Source: Chloroflexota bacterium (GTDB lineage Bacteria > Chloroflexota > Anaerolineae > UBA4142). From it: DNA of 64,000 bases. This document shows, piece after piece, positions 40,425-48,423 of this stretch; the stretch's first letter is position 1; each line of letters starts with the position of its first letter. The stretch is taken from positions 1 to 64,000 of the forward strand of contig JACRMI010000164.1 in assembly GCA_016215025.1 (NCBI GenBank). Reading direction: 5' to 3'. The notes beneath the pieces are model-generated. The model saw only the letters and a program-made list of their open reading frames with translations, did no database searches and was not told where the DNA came from. Position numbers and translations under genes: made by a program.

Positions 40425-40578
40425 AGTAAAATCCAAGCCGCGCGCTAAACCAATTTCACTGTACCCGCTCACAGTAGATGAAATAGCGTCAGCGATGCTC
40501 CAAACTCCGCCGATGCCAAAAGAACAAAAACAACCCAAGAAGCCGCGCAAGAAAAAGGTCAAGCCGTCTAATCACTAG
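40408..40578 (+). CDS. Small basic cargo protein
   Basis: 56 aa overlapping the previous gene by 17 bases, so probably translationally coupled. Starts MTGKTRVKSKPRAKPISLYPLTVDEIASAML and ends in a Lys/Pro-rich tail (KPRKKKVKPSNH), typical of nucleic-acid-binding tails. The middle LTVDEIASAMLQTPP resembles short phage-type motifs. Its stop codon is in a palindrome shared with the convergent transposase gene. Confidence 0.55.
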   Translation: MTGKTRVKSKPRAKPISLYPLTVDEIASAMLQTPPMPKEQKQPKKPRKKKVKPSNH

Positions 40579-40587
40579 ACGGCTTGA
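40559..40587. terminator. Shared palindrome of convergent cargo and transposase genes
   Basis: 12-bp stem TCAAGCCGTCTA/TAGACGGCTTGA containing the stop codons of both genes; T tracts are weak. Confidence 0.6.
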
Positions 40588-41581
40588 CAAGTGTCTCTGA
40601 ATTTTCGATTGGCTTTCGGTATGTCAACCGCTTGCCAACTGCCCGCTTGATTAGTTCCTCTGTCCGTAGTCCATCCTCTTGCTTGCGCGTGGTGTAGCGG
40701 TAATCAAACTCCGCAAGGTAGCGATCAAGATGTTTCGCGCTGACGTGGTGATGTGTTCCATCAATCGAGCGTTTCAACTGCGAGAAATGACCTTCCGCTG
40801 TGTTGATGTGTGCCGTACCGCGAACGTATTCCTCTTTACCGTGATCGACTGTTTCGTGTTTTGCAAATTCTTTTCCGACTTGGTTGTAAACGGGCGAAGT
40901 GTCTGTATTTAGAATCGCTTGGGGGTCAACGTTCGCCTTGAGTATCGGGCGCACAGTTGCATCGTTTACATTCTCGACAACCTGGGAACGAACTTCGCCG
41001 CCGCGCTCGACAACCGCTAGAACCGCTGTCTTGCCAACCGTGCCACGTCCTTGTATCTCGCGTTCGCGTTTCGCCTTGTGCATGTTCTTGGCTTTGCCGC
41101 CGAAATAGGTTTCGTCTGCTTCGACCGTGCCTTGCAACTTGTCAGAGAGTGGCGGGCGTTCGGATGCGTAACGAATGCGATGCGCCAAATGCCATGCGCT
41201 CTTTTGCGTGATGTCGAGTTTGCGCGCAAGTTCGTGTGAACTGATACCGTTTTTGTCTGCGCTCATTTCGTGGAATGCGAGAAGCCATTTCGACAAGGGG
41301 ATTCTTGAATCTTCCATGACTGTGCCAACAAGAACAGAGAACTGTTCGCGGCATTCGCCACACTTCCACACGCGGCGATACGATTTCGTTCCGGTTCGCG
41401 TGATCCGTTCGCCGTTTTGCGGATTCAGCAAGTACGAGTGATTTACAGAACCGCAATGCGGGCATACAACGCCATTTGACCAGCGGATGCTTTCAAGGTG
41501 CAAGTAGGCGGCTTCTTCGTCTGAATACAGTTTTGCAATTTTGCTGAGTGTAAGTGTCTTGCGTTCGATTTTCTTTGGCAT
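40568..41581 (-). CDS. IS1595-family (ISXO2-like) transposase
   Basis: 337 aa. N-terminal zinc ribbon: VCPHCGSVNHSY and WKCGECREQFS. HTH-like region LDITQKSAWHLAHRIRYA. The catalytic DDE/N-type residues lie in VEADETYFGGKAKN, then LNTDTSPVYN, then HINTAEGHFSQLKRSIDGT, the DDNK arrangement of ISXO2-like transposases. Full length, no frameshift, so it may be active. Lies 52 bases inside the right terminal repeat of the element. Confidence 0.95.
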   Translation of the reverse strand: MPKKIERKTLTLSKIAKLYSDEEAAYLHLESIRWSNGVVCPHCGSVNHSYLLNPQNGERITRTGTKSYRRVWKCGECREQFSVLVGTVMEDSRIPLSKWLLAFHEMSADKNGISSHELARKLDITQKSAWHLAHRIRYASERPPLSDKLQGTVEADETYFGGKAKNMHKAKREREIQGRGTVGKTAVLAVVERGGEVRSQVVENVNDATVRPILKANVDPQAILNTDTSPVYNQVGKEFAKHETVDHGKEEYVRGTAHINTAEGHFSQLKRSIDGTHHHVSAKHLDRYLAEFDYRYTTRKQEDGLRTEELIKRAVGKRLTYRKPIENSETLVKPSSD

Positions 41582-41632
41582 GAGTCTTGCTCCTTTGATT
41601 CTTTACACTCAGAATTATATCACAAAGTTATG

Positions 41633-41655
41633 GGTTTGTCAAGTATATCATCACC
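41633..41655. repeat. Right terminal inverted repeat of the transposon
   Basis: Reverse complement reads GGT followed by GATGATATACTTGACAAACC. Confidence 0.9.
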
Positions 41656-41663
41656 ATACATTA
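41656..41663. repeat. Target-site duplication, right copy
   Basis: ATACATTA, identical to 38705-38712. Confidence 0.85.
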
Positions 41664-41713
41664 CGCCCTTTGGCGGGACTGTCAAGTTATCCGCGAATCT
41701 CAAATTGCAAATC

Positions 41714-42307
41714 TTAACCTCCTCCTCCCGACGTGCCGGGAAGTGATGGTGCCGTGCCGGCAAGTGAGTAAACAATCACATTGGCGATGATGCGGTCACC
41801 CGTCTTTTTGCCCCAGGCGCTGATGCGGCTGGGCTGGCTGGCTTCGTCCAGCGATCCCTGCTCGACGACTTGTTGGATCTTGCCACTCGGCATTCCCCCT
41901 GGATACTGTCGCGCGGTCACATCGCGATAGACCTTGATCTGCGAGCTGACGACGACCTCGACGACCGGTCCATCATGGCTAGACGAGCTTTGCAGCTTGC
42001 CGTTCTGATCCGTGTCCACAATCAACACGGCATTGCCAGTGCCGACAAAGATGCTGTTATCCTTGCGGTGATCGAACACGCCCGTGACGTCCGCGGGAGT
42101 TTGGGGCAGCTCTTTGGCGGGCTGAATGTCGGGTCGAATGTGCTGGCCCGGTTTGCCGCCTTGGGACGACATCATCGTGAGCCTATCCTGTGATGCCTGG
42201 GCAGGCTGTCCCTGTCCAGCCAAGAATTGTGCGCCGACGAACGCCGCGCCCGCCAGCATGGCGACGAGCACGACGATCCCACCAACAATAAGAACACTCT
42301 TTTTCAT
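41714..42307 (-). CDS. Membrane-anchored DUF5666-like protein 2
   Basis: 197 aa: KKSVLIVGGIVVLVAMLAGAAFVGAQFL anchor, linker with QGGKPGQHIRPDIQPAKELPQTPADVTGVF, then beta repeats with DGPVVEVVVSSQIKVYRDVT and ISAWGKKTGDRIIANVIVYS, a DUF5666-like small barrel. It is a tandem duplicate of the next gene (about half of the positions identical by eye) and ends in SGGGG. Last gene before the transposon; originally followed by the histidine kinase. May be an extracytoplasmic partner of the MacAB-type pump or kinase. Confidence 0.75.
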   Translation of the reverse strand: MKKSVLIVGGIVVLVAMLAGAAFVGAQFLAGQGQPAQASQDRLTMMSSQGGKPGQHIRPDIQPAKELPQTPADVTGVFDHRKDNSIFVGTGNAVLIVDTDQNGKLQSSSSHDGPVVEVVVSSQIKVYRDVTARQYPGGMPSGKIQQVVEQGSLDEASQPSRISAWGKKTGDRIIANVIVYSLAGTAPSLPGTSGGGG

Positions 42308-42316
42308 CGAATACCT

Positions 42317-42349
42317 CCACTGTTTTACTGTCCCACTGTCTTACTGCTC
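42317..42349. repeat. CAGTAAGACAGT spacer unit array
   Basis: On the minus strand four copies of ACAGT-type units run from the stop codon of the upstream gene to a GGAGGT ribosome site of the downstream one. Confidence 0.85.
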
Positions 42350-42917
42350 AACGCTTGATCATCACCGGCGGCGGCGAGTAGGCGAGCACATCCGAAATGA
42401 TGCGATCACCAGTCTTTTTCCCCCAGACCGTAAGCATGCTATTCTGCCCGATTTCGTCCGCCACGCCCGGCTCGACCACCTGCTGCGTCTTGCCATTCGG
42501 CGGCTGACCGTTGAACTGATTCATCGTCACATCGCGATAGAGGATGGTCTGCGGCGTAACGACAACCTCGATAACGGGACCATCGTGCGTTGCCGAAGTC
42601 GTGACGTTGCCGCTCTGGTCTTTTTGCGCCATCATTTTCACATTTCCCGTGCCGACAAAAATGCTGTTGTCCTGGCGATGGTCGAACAGTCCTTTGGTAT
42701 CCGCGGGTGTCTGCGGCAATTCCTTGGCGGGCTGAATGTCAATCTTAACCTGCTGTCCTGGCTTGCCGCCCTGCGAAGTCATCATCTGCAGCCCGCCTGC
42801 CGACGCCTGCACCGGTAGCCCTTGCCCATTCAACAATTGCCCACCGACGAACGCCGCGCCCGCCAGCACCAAGACAAGAACGACGATACCACCGATAATC
42901 AGAATGCGTTTTTTCAT
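42348..42917 (-). CDS. Membrane-anchored DUF5666-like protein 1
   Basis: 189 aa, paralog of 41714-42307. The N-terminal anchor KKRILIIGGIVVLVLVLAGAAFVG is followed by GGKPGQQVKIDIQPAKELPQTPADTKGLFDHRQDNSIFVGTG and the barrel motifs HDGPVIEVVVTPQTILYRDVT and LTVWGKKTGDRIISDVLAYS. Its SD GGAG lies within the ATTGGAG repeat array that fills the gap to the permease gene. Probably faces outside the membrane. Confidence 0.75.
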   Translation of the reverse strand: MKKRILIIGGIVVLVLVLAGAAFVGGQLLNGQGLPVQASAGGLQMMTSQGGKPGQQVKIDIQPAKELPQTPADTKGLFDHRQDNSIFVGTGNVKMMAQKDQSGNVTTSATHDGPVIEVVVTPQTILYRDVTMNQFNGQPPNGKTQQVVEPGVADEIGQNSMLTVWGKKTGDRIISDVLAYSPPPVMIKR

Positions 42918-42959
42918 TTTCTAATCTCCAATCTCCAATCTCCAATCTCTAATTTCCAA
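42918..42959. repeat. ATTGGAG tandem spacer
   Basis: Minus strand: about five copies of GATTGGA-type units, beginning at the permease stop codon and supplying the GGAG of the next gene. Confidence 0.9.
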
Positions 42960-44252
42960 TTACTCATAACGCAGCGCTTCAATCGGATCGAGCCGCGCCG
43001 CGCGCAGCGCGGGATAAAGTCCAAACACGAGTCCCGTTGCCAGCGCGACGCCAAAAGCGAGCGGGATGCTGGCTGGATCGAGCACCGCCATGCCGTGATT
43101 CAGCGATGCGGCGACAGGAATCGCCAAGACGCCTATGGCAATTCCGAGCAACCCGCCACCGGCGCTCAACAAGACACTTTCCAACAGGAATTGAGCGATC
43201 ACATCACGACCCCGTGCGCCCACCGCCATCCGCACGCCGATCTCACGCGTGCGCTCCGTCACGCTCACGAGCATCACGTTCATAATGCCGATCCCGCCGA
43301 CGACAAGCGAGACGGTCGCGAGTGCCGTCAGGAGCAATGAAAACGTCGCAGCGGATTGTTGCTGTGCGCCGAGCACATCCTGCTTGGTCGTCATGTGAAA
43401 ATCGTCGGCGTACTTGCCATCCGGTCCCTGGGTAATGCCGTGCCGTTCGCGGAGCTGGGTGGCGATTTGGGCTTTGGCTGTTTCCATCTTGGATTCATCA
43501 CTCACATGCGCAATCACCGTCACCCAGGGTTCTTTATCAAAGAGGTTCTGAATAGCGAAGCTGATGGGCATGTAGAGCGCGTCGTTCGGTCGAGTGTTAA
43601 CGCGGTCTTGCAGATTGACCGCTTCCAGTTGCGTAACCACGCCGATGACCTCGCACGATTTGCGATTGACCCACACCGTCTCGCCGATGGCATTATCGCC
43701 TTCAAACAAATCCTGCGCCGTTTGGTAGCCCAGCACGCACACGGGATCCGCATCCACCACTTCGGCAAAAGTGAAGAAACGTCCCTGTCCGATAAAAGCT
43801 TGCGGCGTCAGCGGCTTGTCCGCCGTCCAACCGATGGGCTGCACTTGCCCTGCGGCGATCACGCTCAAGAGTGCTCCTGCATCGGTCCCCTGAAAGCCAA
43901 GGTCTTTGGTCTCGCGCCCGTGGCGCAGCTTGGCTGAACCGCGTACGCTCATCTCGGCGCGATCAACGAGCGGCGCGGCGTCGGGCAACCCCAGACCGTC
44001 TTCGTACGTCAACGTTTTGCCCACCACTTGCATCTGCCCGTTCTTGAGTTGGAGGTCGCTGTCAATTTGAATTTGGTCCGAACCGAGAAAGCGAAAGTTG
44101 GCATCGACGGCGGCGCGTGCTCCATTGCCCAAGGCTAATGTCGCAATCACCGATGCGACCCCGATAATGATACCCAGGGCGGTTAGAGCGGTGCGCAAGG
44201 CATTGCTGCCGATACCGCGCAGCGCCGTGCGGAGTGTGTTAAGCGGCGACAT
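42960..44252 (-). CDS. MacB-type ABC permease (FtsX domain)
   Basis: 430 aa. N-terminal helix LRTALTALGIIIGVASVIATLALGNGAR, a large extracytoplasmic MacB-PCD region (about 45-300), then three helices with the FtsX motif VVGGIGIMNVMLVSVTERTREIGVRMAVGARGRDVIAQFL, ending in LRAARLDPIEALRYE. Type VII ABC mechanotransmission transporter, working with the ATPase at 44239 (14-base overlap) and the adaptor at 44922. Likely exports a drug, peptide or lipid. Confidence 0.92.
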   Translation of the reverse strand: MSPLNTLRTALRGIGSNALRTALTALGIIIGVASVIATLALGNGARAAVDANFRFLGSDQIQIDSDLQLKNGQMQVVGKTLTYEDGLGLPDAAPLVDRAEMSVRGSAKLRHGRETKDLGFQGTDAGALLSVIAAGQVQPIGWTADKPLTPQAFIGQGRFFTFAEVVDADPVCVLGYQTAQDLFEGDNAIGETVWVNRKSCEVIGVVTQLEAVNLQDRVNTRPNDALYMPISFAIQNLFDKEPWVTVIAHVSDESKMETAKAQIATQLRERHGITQGPDGKYADDFHMTTKQDVLGAQQQSAATFSLLLTALATVSLVVGGIGIMNVMLVSVTERTREIGVRMAVGARGRDVIAQFLLESVLLSAGGGLLGIAIGVLAIPVAASLNHGMAVLDPASIPLAFGVALATGLVFGLYPALRAARLDPIEALRYE

Positions 44253-44925
44253 GCGCGGACCTCTCGTTCACGATGGTCCCGTCCTGCATCTCGACAATGC
44301 GTTGAGCATGGGCGGCTACCTTGGCATCATGAGTGACCATCATAATGGTTCTTCCCTCGGCGGACAATTCGATCAGCAGGTGCATGATCTCGGATCCGGT
44401 TTTGCTATCCAGGTTGCCGGTCGGTTCGTCGGCGAGGATGAGCGCGGGCTGGGTGACAAGCGCACGGGCAATGGCGATGCGTTGTCGTTCACCGCCCGAC
44501 AGCTCGTTCGGTTGGTGCAAAGCGCGATGCTTTAGCCCGACCCGTTCGAGTGCCTCGGCGGCGCGCTGTCGGACATTGCCATCGTGTCGTCCGTACATCA
44601 AGGGGAGCGCGATATTATCGAGCGCACTGACGCGCGTCAGTAAGTTAAAGGTTTGGAAAATAAAACCGATCCGGGTGTTCCGTACCTGGGCGCGCTCATC
44701 CTTTGAAAGCGTGCTGACATCGCGCCCTTCGAGCCAATAGTGTCCCACCGTTGGAGTATCCAGGCAACCGAGCAGGTGCATCATCGTCGACTTGCCGCTA
44801 CCTGACGGTCCCATCAGAGCCACGAACTCGCCAGCTTGCACAGACAGGTTCACCCCACGCAATGCATGCACCCCGGCGTCGCCCATCCGATACGTTTTCG
44901 TCAGGTCTCGCGTCTCGATAATCAT
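44239..44925 (-). CDS. MacB/LolD-type ABC ATPase
   Basis: 228 aa. Walker A MGPSGSGKSTMMHLLG, Q loop FIFQTFNLL, signature LSGGERQRIAIARAL, Walker B LILADEPTGNLD, switch VTHDAK. Member of the LolD/MacB subfamily. ATGA overlap with the adaptor gene and 14-base overlap with the permease: one translation-coupled unit. Confidence 0.95.
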   Translation of the reverse strand: MIIETRDLTKTYRMGDAGVHALRGVNLSVQAGEFVALMGPSGSGKSTMMHLLGCLDTPTVGHYWLEGRDVSTLSKDERAQVRNTRIGFIFQTFNLLTRVSALDNIALPLMYGRHDGNVRQRAAEALERVGLKHRALHQPNELSGGERQRIAIARALVTQPALILADEPTGNLDSKTGSEIMHLLIELSAEGRTIMMVTHDAKVAAHAQRIVEMQDGTIVNERSAHVAA

Positions 44926-46271
44926 CGACTGACCACCTGCTCGCCTTCGCTCAATCCGCTCAGAATTTCAACATATTGGTCGCCGCGTAGTCCGGTCTTG
45001 ACCGCGCGCGTTTCGGTTTTGCCATTGCTCCATATCTGGATTTGAGCGGTACCATCGCTGCGCGCATGAACCAGCGCGCGCGGGAGACGCAACACGCTCG
45101 CGCGCTTGGCAATCAGAATCGAAGCATCCACCGTCATTCCCGGCGCTAACCCATCCGGCACATTATCGAGCGCGACGAAAATTGGATAGATGGGACTGGA
45201 GCTGCTTGCCTCGCGCAGCGGCACGATTTCCATGACCTTGCCGGTCACGCCAAGCTCGGGTTGTGAATCGAAATAGAGTTGCACCACTTGCCCGACTTTG
45301 ATCAGGGGATAATCTTCTTCGGTCACAGTCGAGCGTGCTTCCAATGCTTTTGAATCGGACAGTTGAATCAGCGGCGCGCCCGCAGTCAGTGTATCGCCCG
45401 CATTGGCGCGCACCGCTTGCACCACGCCATCAAATGGCGCCACCAACTTGGACTGATCGAGATTGTCCTGAGCCTGATGCACCAGCACCTGCGCTTTATC
45501 CACATCGGCTTGGTTCGTCGCGAGATCGTGCGGATCGGGCGGCGCGGTCAATTGAAGCAGACTCGATTGCGCTTGAGCCAGGGTTTGCGCCGCGGCTTTG
45601 ACTGCACTGTCGTTGATTCCAGTCGCCGTGAGGTTATAGTTTGCCAGTGCCGATCGATAATCAATCGTCGCCTGTTGGAGCGCCGTGGATTGGGGCAGCA
45701 TCCCGATGTCGCTGCGCCACGAGACGGCATCGTAGACCGACTGGGCTTGTTGTAGGGCAACCGTCGCCTTGTCGAGCGCCGCCTTGGCGACGATAATTTG
45801 ATCGCCCGCGTGTACATTCTTGGCGACGGCTGCATCATAGGCAGACTGTGCGCTCGCGACTTGAGCTTGAGCCGCGGCGACCGTGGTGACTGACGGTGGT
45901 TCTTTGAGTTTGGCGAGTTTTGCCTGTGCGCTCGCCAAGTTTGCCTGAGCGGTCTGGAGCGCGTATCTGAACGCGCTGTCGTCGAGCTGCGCCAGCACAT
46001 CACCAACATGCACGTGATCGCCAGCCCGGACATTGAGCTTGGAAAGCCGACCGCTGGTGCTCAGACTGAGCGTCCGATCGCGCATGCCAACCAACTGTCC
46101 CGGCGCGTCTACGCTTTGGACCACGTCACCGCGGGTTACAGCAATCGTCGGCGGCGCTTGCACCGCCGCACTCGCATTCGGTCGCGACGCGCGATAGCCG
46201 AGATAGCCCGCGCCTCCCACGACAACTGCGACAAGCAGCACAATTCCAACCAGAATCGTCCAACGTTTCAC
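44922..46271 (-). CDS. MacA-type periplasmic adaptor (HlyD family)
   Basis: 449 aa from GTG 46271, chosen because GAGGTGA precedes it. TM anchor at about 4-25; barrel-sandwich half VQSVDAPGQLVGMRDRTLSLSTSGRLSKLNVRAGDHVHVGDVLAQLDD; a long alpha-helical coiled-coil hairpin (about 90-240) rich in A/Q/L; second lipoyl half APFDGVVQAVRANAGDTLTAGAPLIQLSD; membrane-proximal beta domain. A Gram-positive-like or monoderm context is suggested by the lack of an outer-membrane factor gene. Confidence 0.9.
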   Translation of the reverse strand: MKRWTILVGIVLLVAVVVGGAGYLGYRASRPNASAAVQAPPTIAVTRGDVVQSVDAPGQLVGMRDRTLSLSTSGRLSKLNVRAGDHVHVGDVLAQLDDSAFRYALQTAQANLASAQAKLAKLKEPPSVTTVAAAQAQVASAQSAYDAAVAKNVHAGDQIIVAKAALDKATVALQQAQSVYDAVSWRSDIGMLPQSTALQQATIDYRSALANYNLTATGINDSAVKAAAQTLAQAQSSLLQLTAPPDPHDLATNQADVDKAQVLVHQAQDNLDQSKLVAPFDGVVQAVRANAGDTLTAGAPLIQLSDSKALEARSTVTEEDYPLIKVGQVVQLYFDSQPELGVTGKVMEIVPLREASSSSPIYPIFVALDNVPDGLAPGMTVDASILIAKRASVLRLPRALVHARSDGTAQIQIWSNGKTETRAVKTGLRGDQYVEILSGLSEGEQVVSR

Positions 46272-46357
46272 ACTCACCTCAAGAGAATTTTCGATTTTAG
46301 ATTTCAAGAAGAGATTATATCGCGGGGAGATTTCAGTGCGATTGTGAGGAGATTACA

Positions 46358-46431
46358 ATTCAGTAATCAGTCGTCAGTCATCAGTAGCCAGAAATGGCTG
46401 ACGACTGGCGACTGTCTACTGTCGACTCAGT
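46358..46431. repeat. CAGTCGTCAGT spacer giving the response-regulator stop
   Basis: Self-complementary: CAGTAATCAGTCGTCAGTCATCAGT against ACGACTGGCGACTGTCTACTG. On the minus strand it begins inside CGACTGAGTCGACAGTAG, the last codons of the response regulator. Confidence 0.88.
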
Positions 46432-47117
46432 CGATAGCCGATCCCCGGTACGGTCAGGATCAGCGACGGATGGCTGGGATCGATTTCGATTTTTTCGCGG
46501 AGGCGGCGGATGTGGACGTTCACCGTGCGGTCATCTTCGACGTCGATAGCGTGACCCCACACGGCTTGCAAAATTTGTTCGCGCGTCAACGCTTGTCCGG
46601 CATTTTGCGCGAGATAGACGAGCAAACGAAATTCAGTGGGCGTAAGCGCGAGGATTTGATTGCCGCGTTGAACTTGGCTGCGCGCGAGGTCAATCGTCAA
46701 ATCGCGCACAAAGAGCACGTTGGATTCCGCCGACGAAAACTCGCCGTACGCACGCCGCAAAAGCGCGCGCACACGCGCCAAGAGCTCGCGCAAGCTGTAC
46801 GGCTTGGTGAGGTAATCGTCTGCCCCCATTTCCAAGCCCAGCACCTTATCGATCTCGTCGTGCTGGACCGTGAGCATCAAAATCGGCTGGCGGATGCCGA
46901 GTGCGCGCATCTGTTTGCAGAAATCGAAACCGGAGCCATCAGGTAAGCGCACGTCGAGAATAATCAACTGGGGATTTTGTTCGCGCGCATATGCGATGCC
47001 GTCCGCGCCGTTATTCTTCCACGTCACCGCATAGCCGTCGCGCTTTAACCCATCTTGCAAGCTGCGCGCAATCGCGGGGTCGTCTTCGATGATGAGTAAA
47101 TGCGTCGATTGGTTCAT
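46416..47117 (-). CDS. OmpR/PhoB-family response regulator
   Basis: 233 aa. Receiver: acidic pocket IIEDD (10-13), phospho-acceptor Asp55 in LIILDVRLPDG, Thr83, Lys105 in YLTKPYS. Winged helix C-terminus with TPTEFRLLVYLAQNAGQALTREQIL and VNVHIRRLREKIEIDPSHPSLILTVPGIGYRL. First gene of the efflux operon; probable partner of the kinase at 37124. Its promoter puts the transcript start at or within two bases of the ATG, so the mRNA may be leaderless. Confidence 0.93.
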   Translation of the reverse strand: MNQSTHLLIIEDDPAIARSLQDGLKRDGYAVTWKNNGADGIAYAREQNPQLIILDVRLPDGSGFDFCKQMRALGIRQPILMLTVQHDEIDKVLGLEMGADDYLTKPYSLRELLARVRALLRRAYGEFSSAESNVLFVRDLTIDLARSQVQRGNQILALTPTEFRLLVYLAQNAGQALTREQILQAVWGHAIDVEDDRTVNVHIRRLREKIEIDPSHPSLILTVPGIGYRLSRQ

Positions 47118-47124
47118 CGCATGG

Positions 47125-47152
47125 ATTCTAGCGTAACCGGTCGGCGTGTCAA
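47125..47152 (-). promoter_or_regulatory. Promoter of the response regulator/efflux operon
   Basis: Minus strand TTGACA (47152-47147), 16-bp spacer, TAGAAT (47130-47125); predicted start near 47118. Confidence 0.78.
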
Positions 47153-47238
47153 ATCAAGCGAATGTTTTTATCTTTAATAAATCTTTGACAAGATTTCATG
47201 CCACGCGTGTGCTATATTTGTTACCAAGTTGCGAACCT

Positions 47239-47314
47239 GTCATTCTGAGGGAGCGAAGCGACCGAAGAATCTCGTTAGTTGAAAATCGAGACCCTTCGCT
47301 TCGCTCAGGGTGAC
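47239..47314. repeat. Palindromic dispersed repeat, copy 2
   Basis: GTCATTCTGAGGGAGCGAAG to CTTCGCTTCGCTCAGGGTGAC; same family as 697-764 and 52075-52143. Confidence 0.9.
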
Positions 47315-47330
47315 AACTTGAGGAATCGAT

Positions 47331-48179
47331 ATGGATTTAAAAGAATTAAATCGAATGACAGAAAACTTGCCGAGCACTGCATCCATGCCGGTCTTGTTCG
47401 TCGGTCACGGCAGCCCCATGAATGCCATCGAGGATAACGAGTTTTCACGGGGTTGGCGTGAGATCGGCAAGACGTTGCCCAAGCCGCAAGCCATCCTGTG
47501 CATTTCGGCACACTGGGAAACGCGCGGCACATATGTCACGGTGATGGAGAAACCGAAAACGATTCACGACTTTGGCGGCTTTCCACGCGAACTCTATGCG
47601 GTGCAATATCCTGCGCCCGGCAGCGTATGGCTCGCCGTCGAAACAAAAAATACGGTCAAGAAAATTCCCGTTGGCTTTGATCAAGAATGGGGATTGGATC
47701 ACGGTAGTTGGAGCGTGCTGCGCCAAATGTTTCCTGAAGCGAATATTCCCGTGATTCAAATGAGTCTCGATCGGACCCAGCCGGCGAAATATCATTACGA
47801 GATTGCAAAGGAACTGGCTTCGCTGCGCAAAAAAGGCGTGCTCATTCTCGGCAGCGGCAACATCGTGCACAATCTCAGTCGCATTGTCGTCCTGGGCAAT
47901 ACGATTAGCGACTTTAACACGCCGTTTGGATTGGACTGGGCGATTGAGGCAAACGACTTGTTCAAGAAACTCATCGACGAACATCGACATGAAAACTTGA
48001 TGAATTATCGCACGCTAGGCAGCGCCGTCCAACTCGCCGTGCCGACGCCGGAACACTTTCTGCCGATGCTGTATACGATCGCACTCAAAGGAGACGATGA
48101 AGCGATCACCTATTTCAACGATAAACCCTTGGCAGGCTCTCTCACCATGACGTCATTAAAAATCGATAAGGCGGTTTAA
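47331..48179 (+). CDS. ygiD: 4,5-DOPA dioxygenase extradiol-like (LigB family)
   Basis: 282 aa. MPVLFVGHGSPMNAIEDNEFSRGW and CISAHWETRGTYVT give the two metal histidines; HDFGGFPRELYAVQYPAPG and EWGLDHGSWSVLRQMFPEANIPVIQMSLD complete the LigB/YgiD pattern. Zinc/iron-dependent cytosolic dioxygenase family; the physiological substrate in bacteria is uncertain. GAGG upstream. The dispersed palindrome at 47239-47314 lies immediately before it. Confidence 0.9.
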   Translation: MDLKELNRMTENLPSTASMPVLFVGHGSPMNAIEDNEFSRGWREIGKTLPKPQAILCISAHWETRGTYVTVMEKPKTIHDFGGFPRELYAVQYPAPGSVWLAVETKNTVKKIPVGFDQEWGLDHGSWSVLRQMFPEANIPVIQMSLDRTQPAKYHYEIAKELASLRKKGVLILGSGNIVHNLSRIVVLGNTISDFNTPFGLDWAIEANDLFKKLIDEHRHENLMNYRTLGSAVQLAVPTPEHFLPMLYTIALKGDDEAITYFNDKPLAGSLTMTSLKIDKAV

Positions 48180-48423
48180 CCTTCTTTTATTCAAGCGAAT
48201 ACAAGGGAGAAATTGATCGACGCCCGTTTTGTTTTTCGCTTTTGATGTGCCGGGCAAAACCCAATAAAGCGTAGAAAATATCGTGACACGAGCAAGAGCG
48301 TGACACCTACAGTCTCATTGGATGGCATTCTGATAGCGAATAATTTGCAACCCGCATAAACTATCAGTGTAAGTTGCAGAAAATAAAAACCAAGATCAAA
48401 CCATGAAAGGAGTGGTAATAACC
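48180..48423. other. Intergenic region upstream of hsp20
   Basis: No gene seen. It has two direct copies of CGTGACAC (48282-48289 and 48299-48306, 17 bases apart), a possible regulator site; no CIRCE-type inverted repeat is present. Confidence 0.35.

Larger units (their letters stand above)
38713..41655. mobile_element. IS1595-family transposon with passenger genes
   Basis: 2943 bp. Ends are 23-bp inverted repeats differing at one base: 38713-38735 and 41633-41655, both containing GATGATATACTTGACAAACC and starting GG. Flanked by ATACATTA direct repeats. Contents: Cas2/VapD-like gene, class II tRNA, a 260-aa protein, a 56-aa basic protein, and the transposase. Passenger genes are known for some IS1595 groups, but a tRNA as cargo would be unusual. 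Inserted 32 bases upstream of the histidine kinase start codon. Confidence 0.9.

Noticed and set aside
42126..42818. 230-aa plus-strand ORF over the DUF5666-like pair
   Set aside because: Spans two real minus-strand genes and their repeat spacer; composition is that of an antisense frame.
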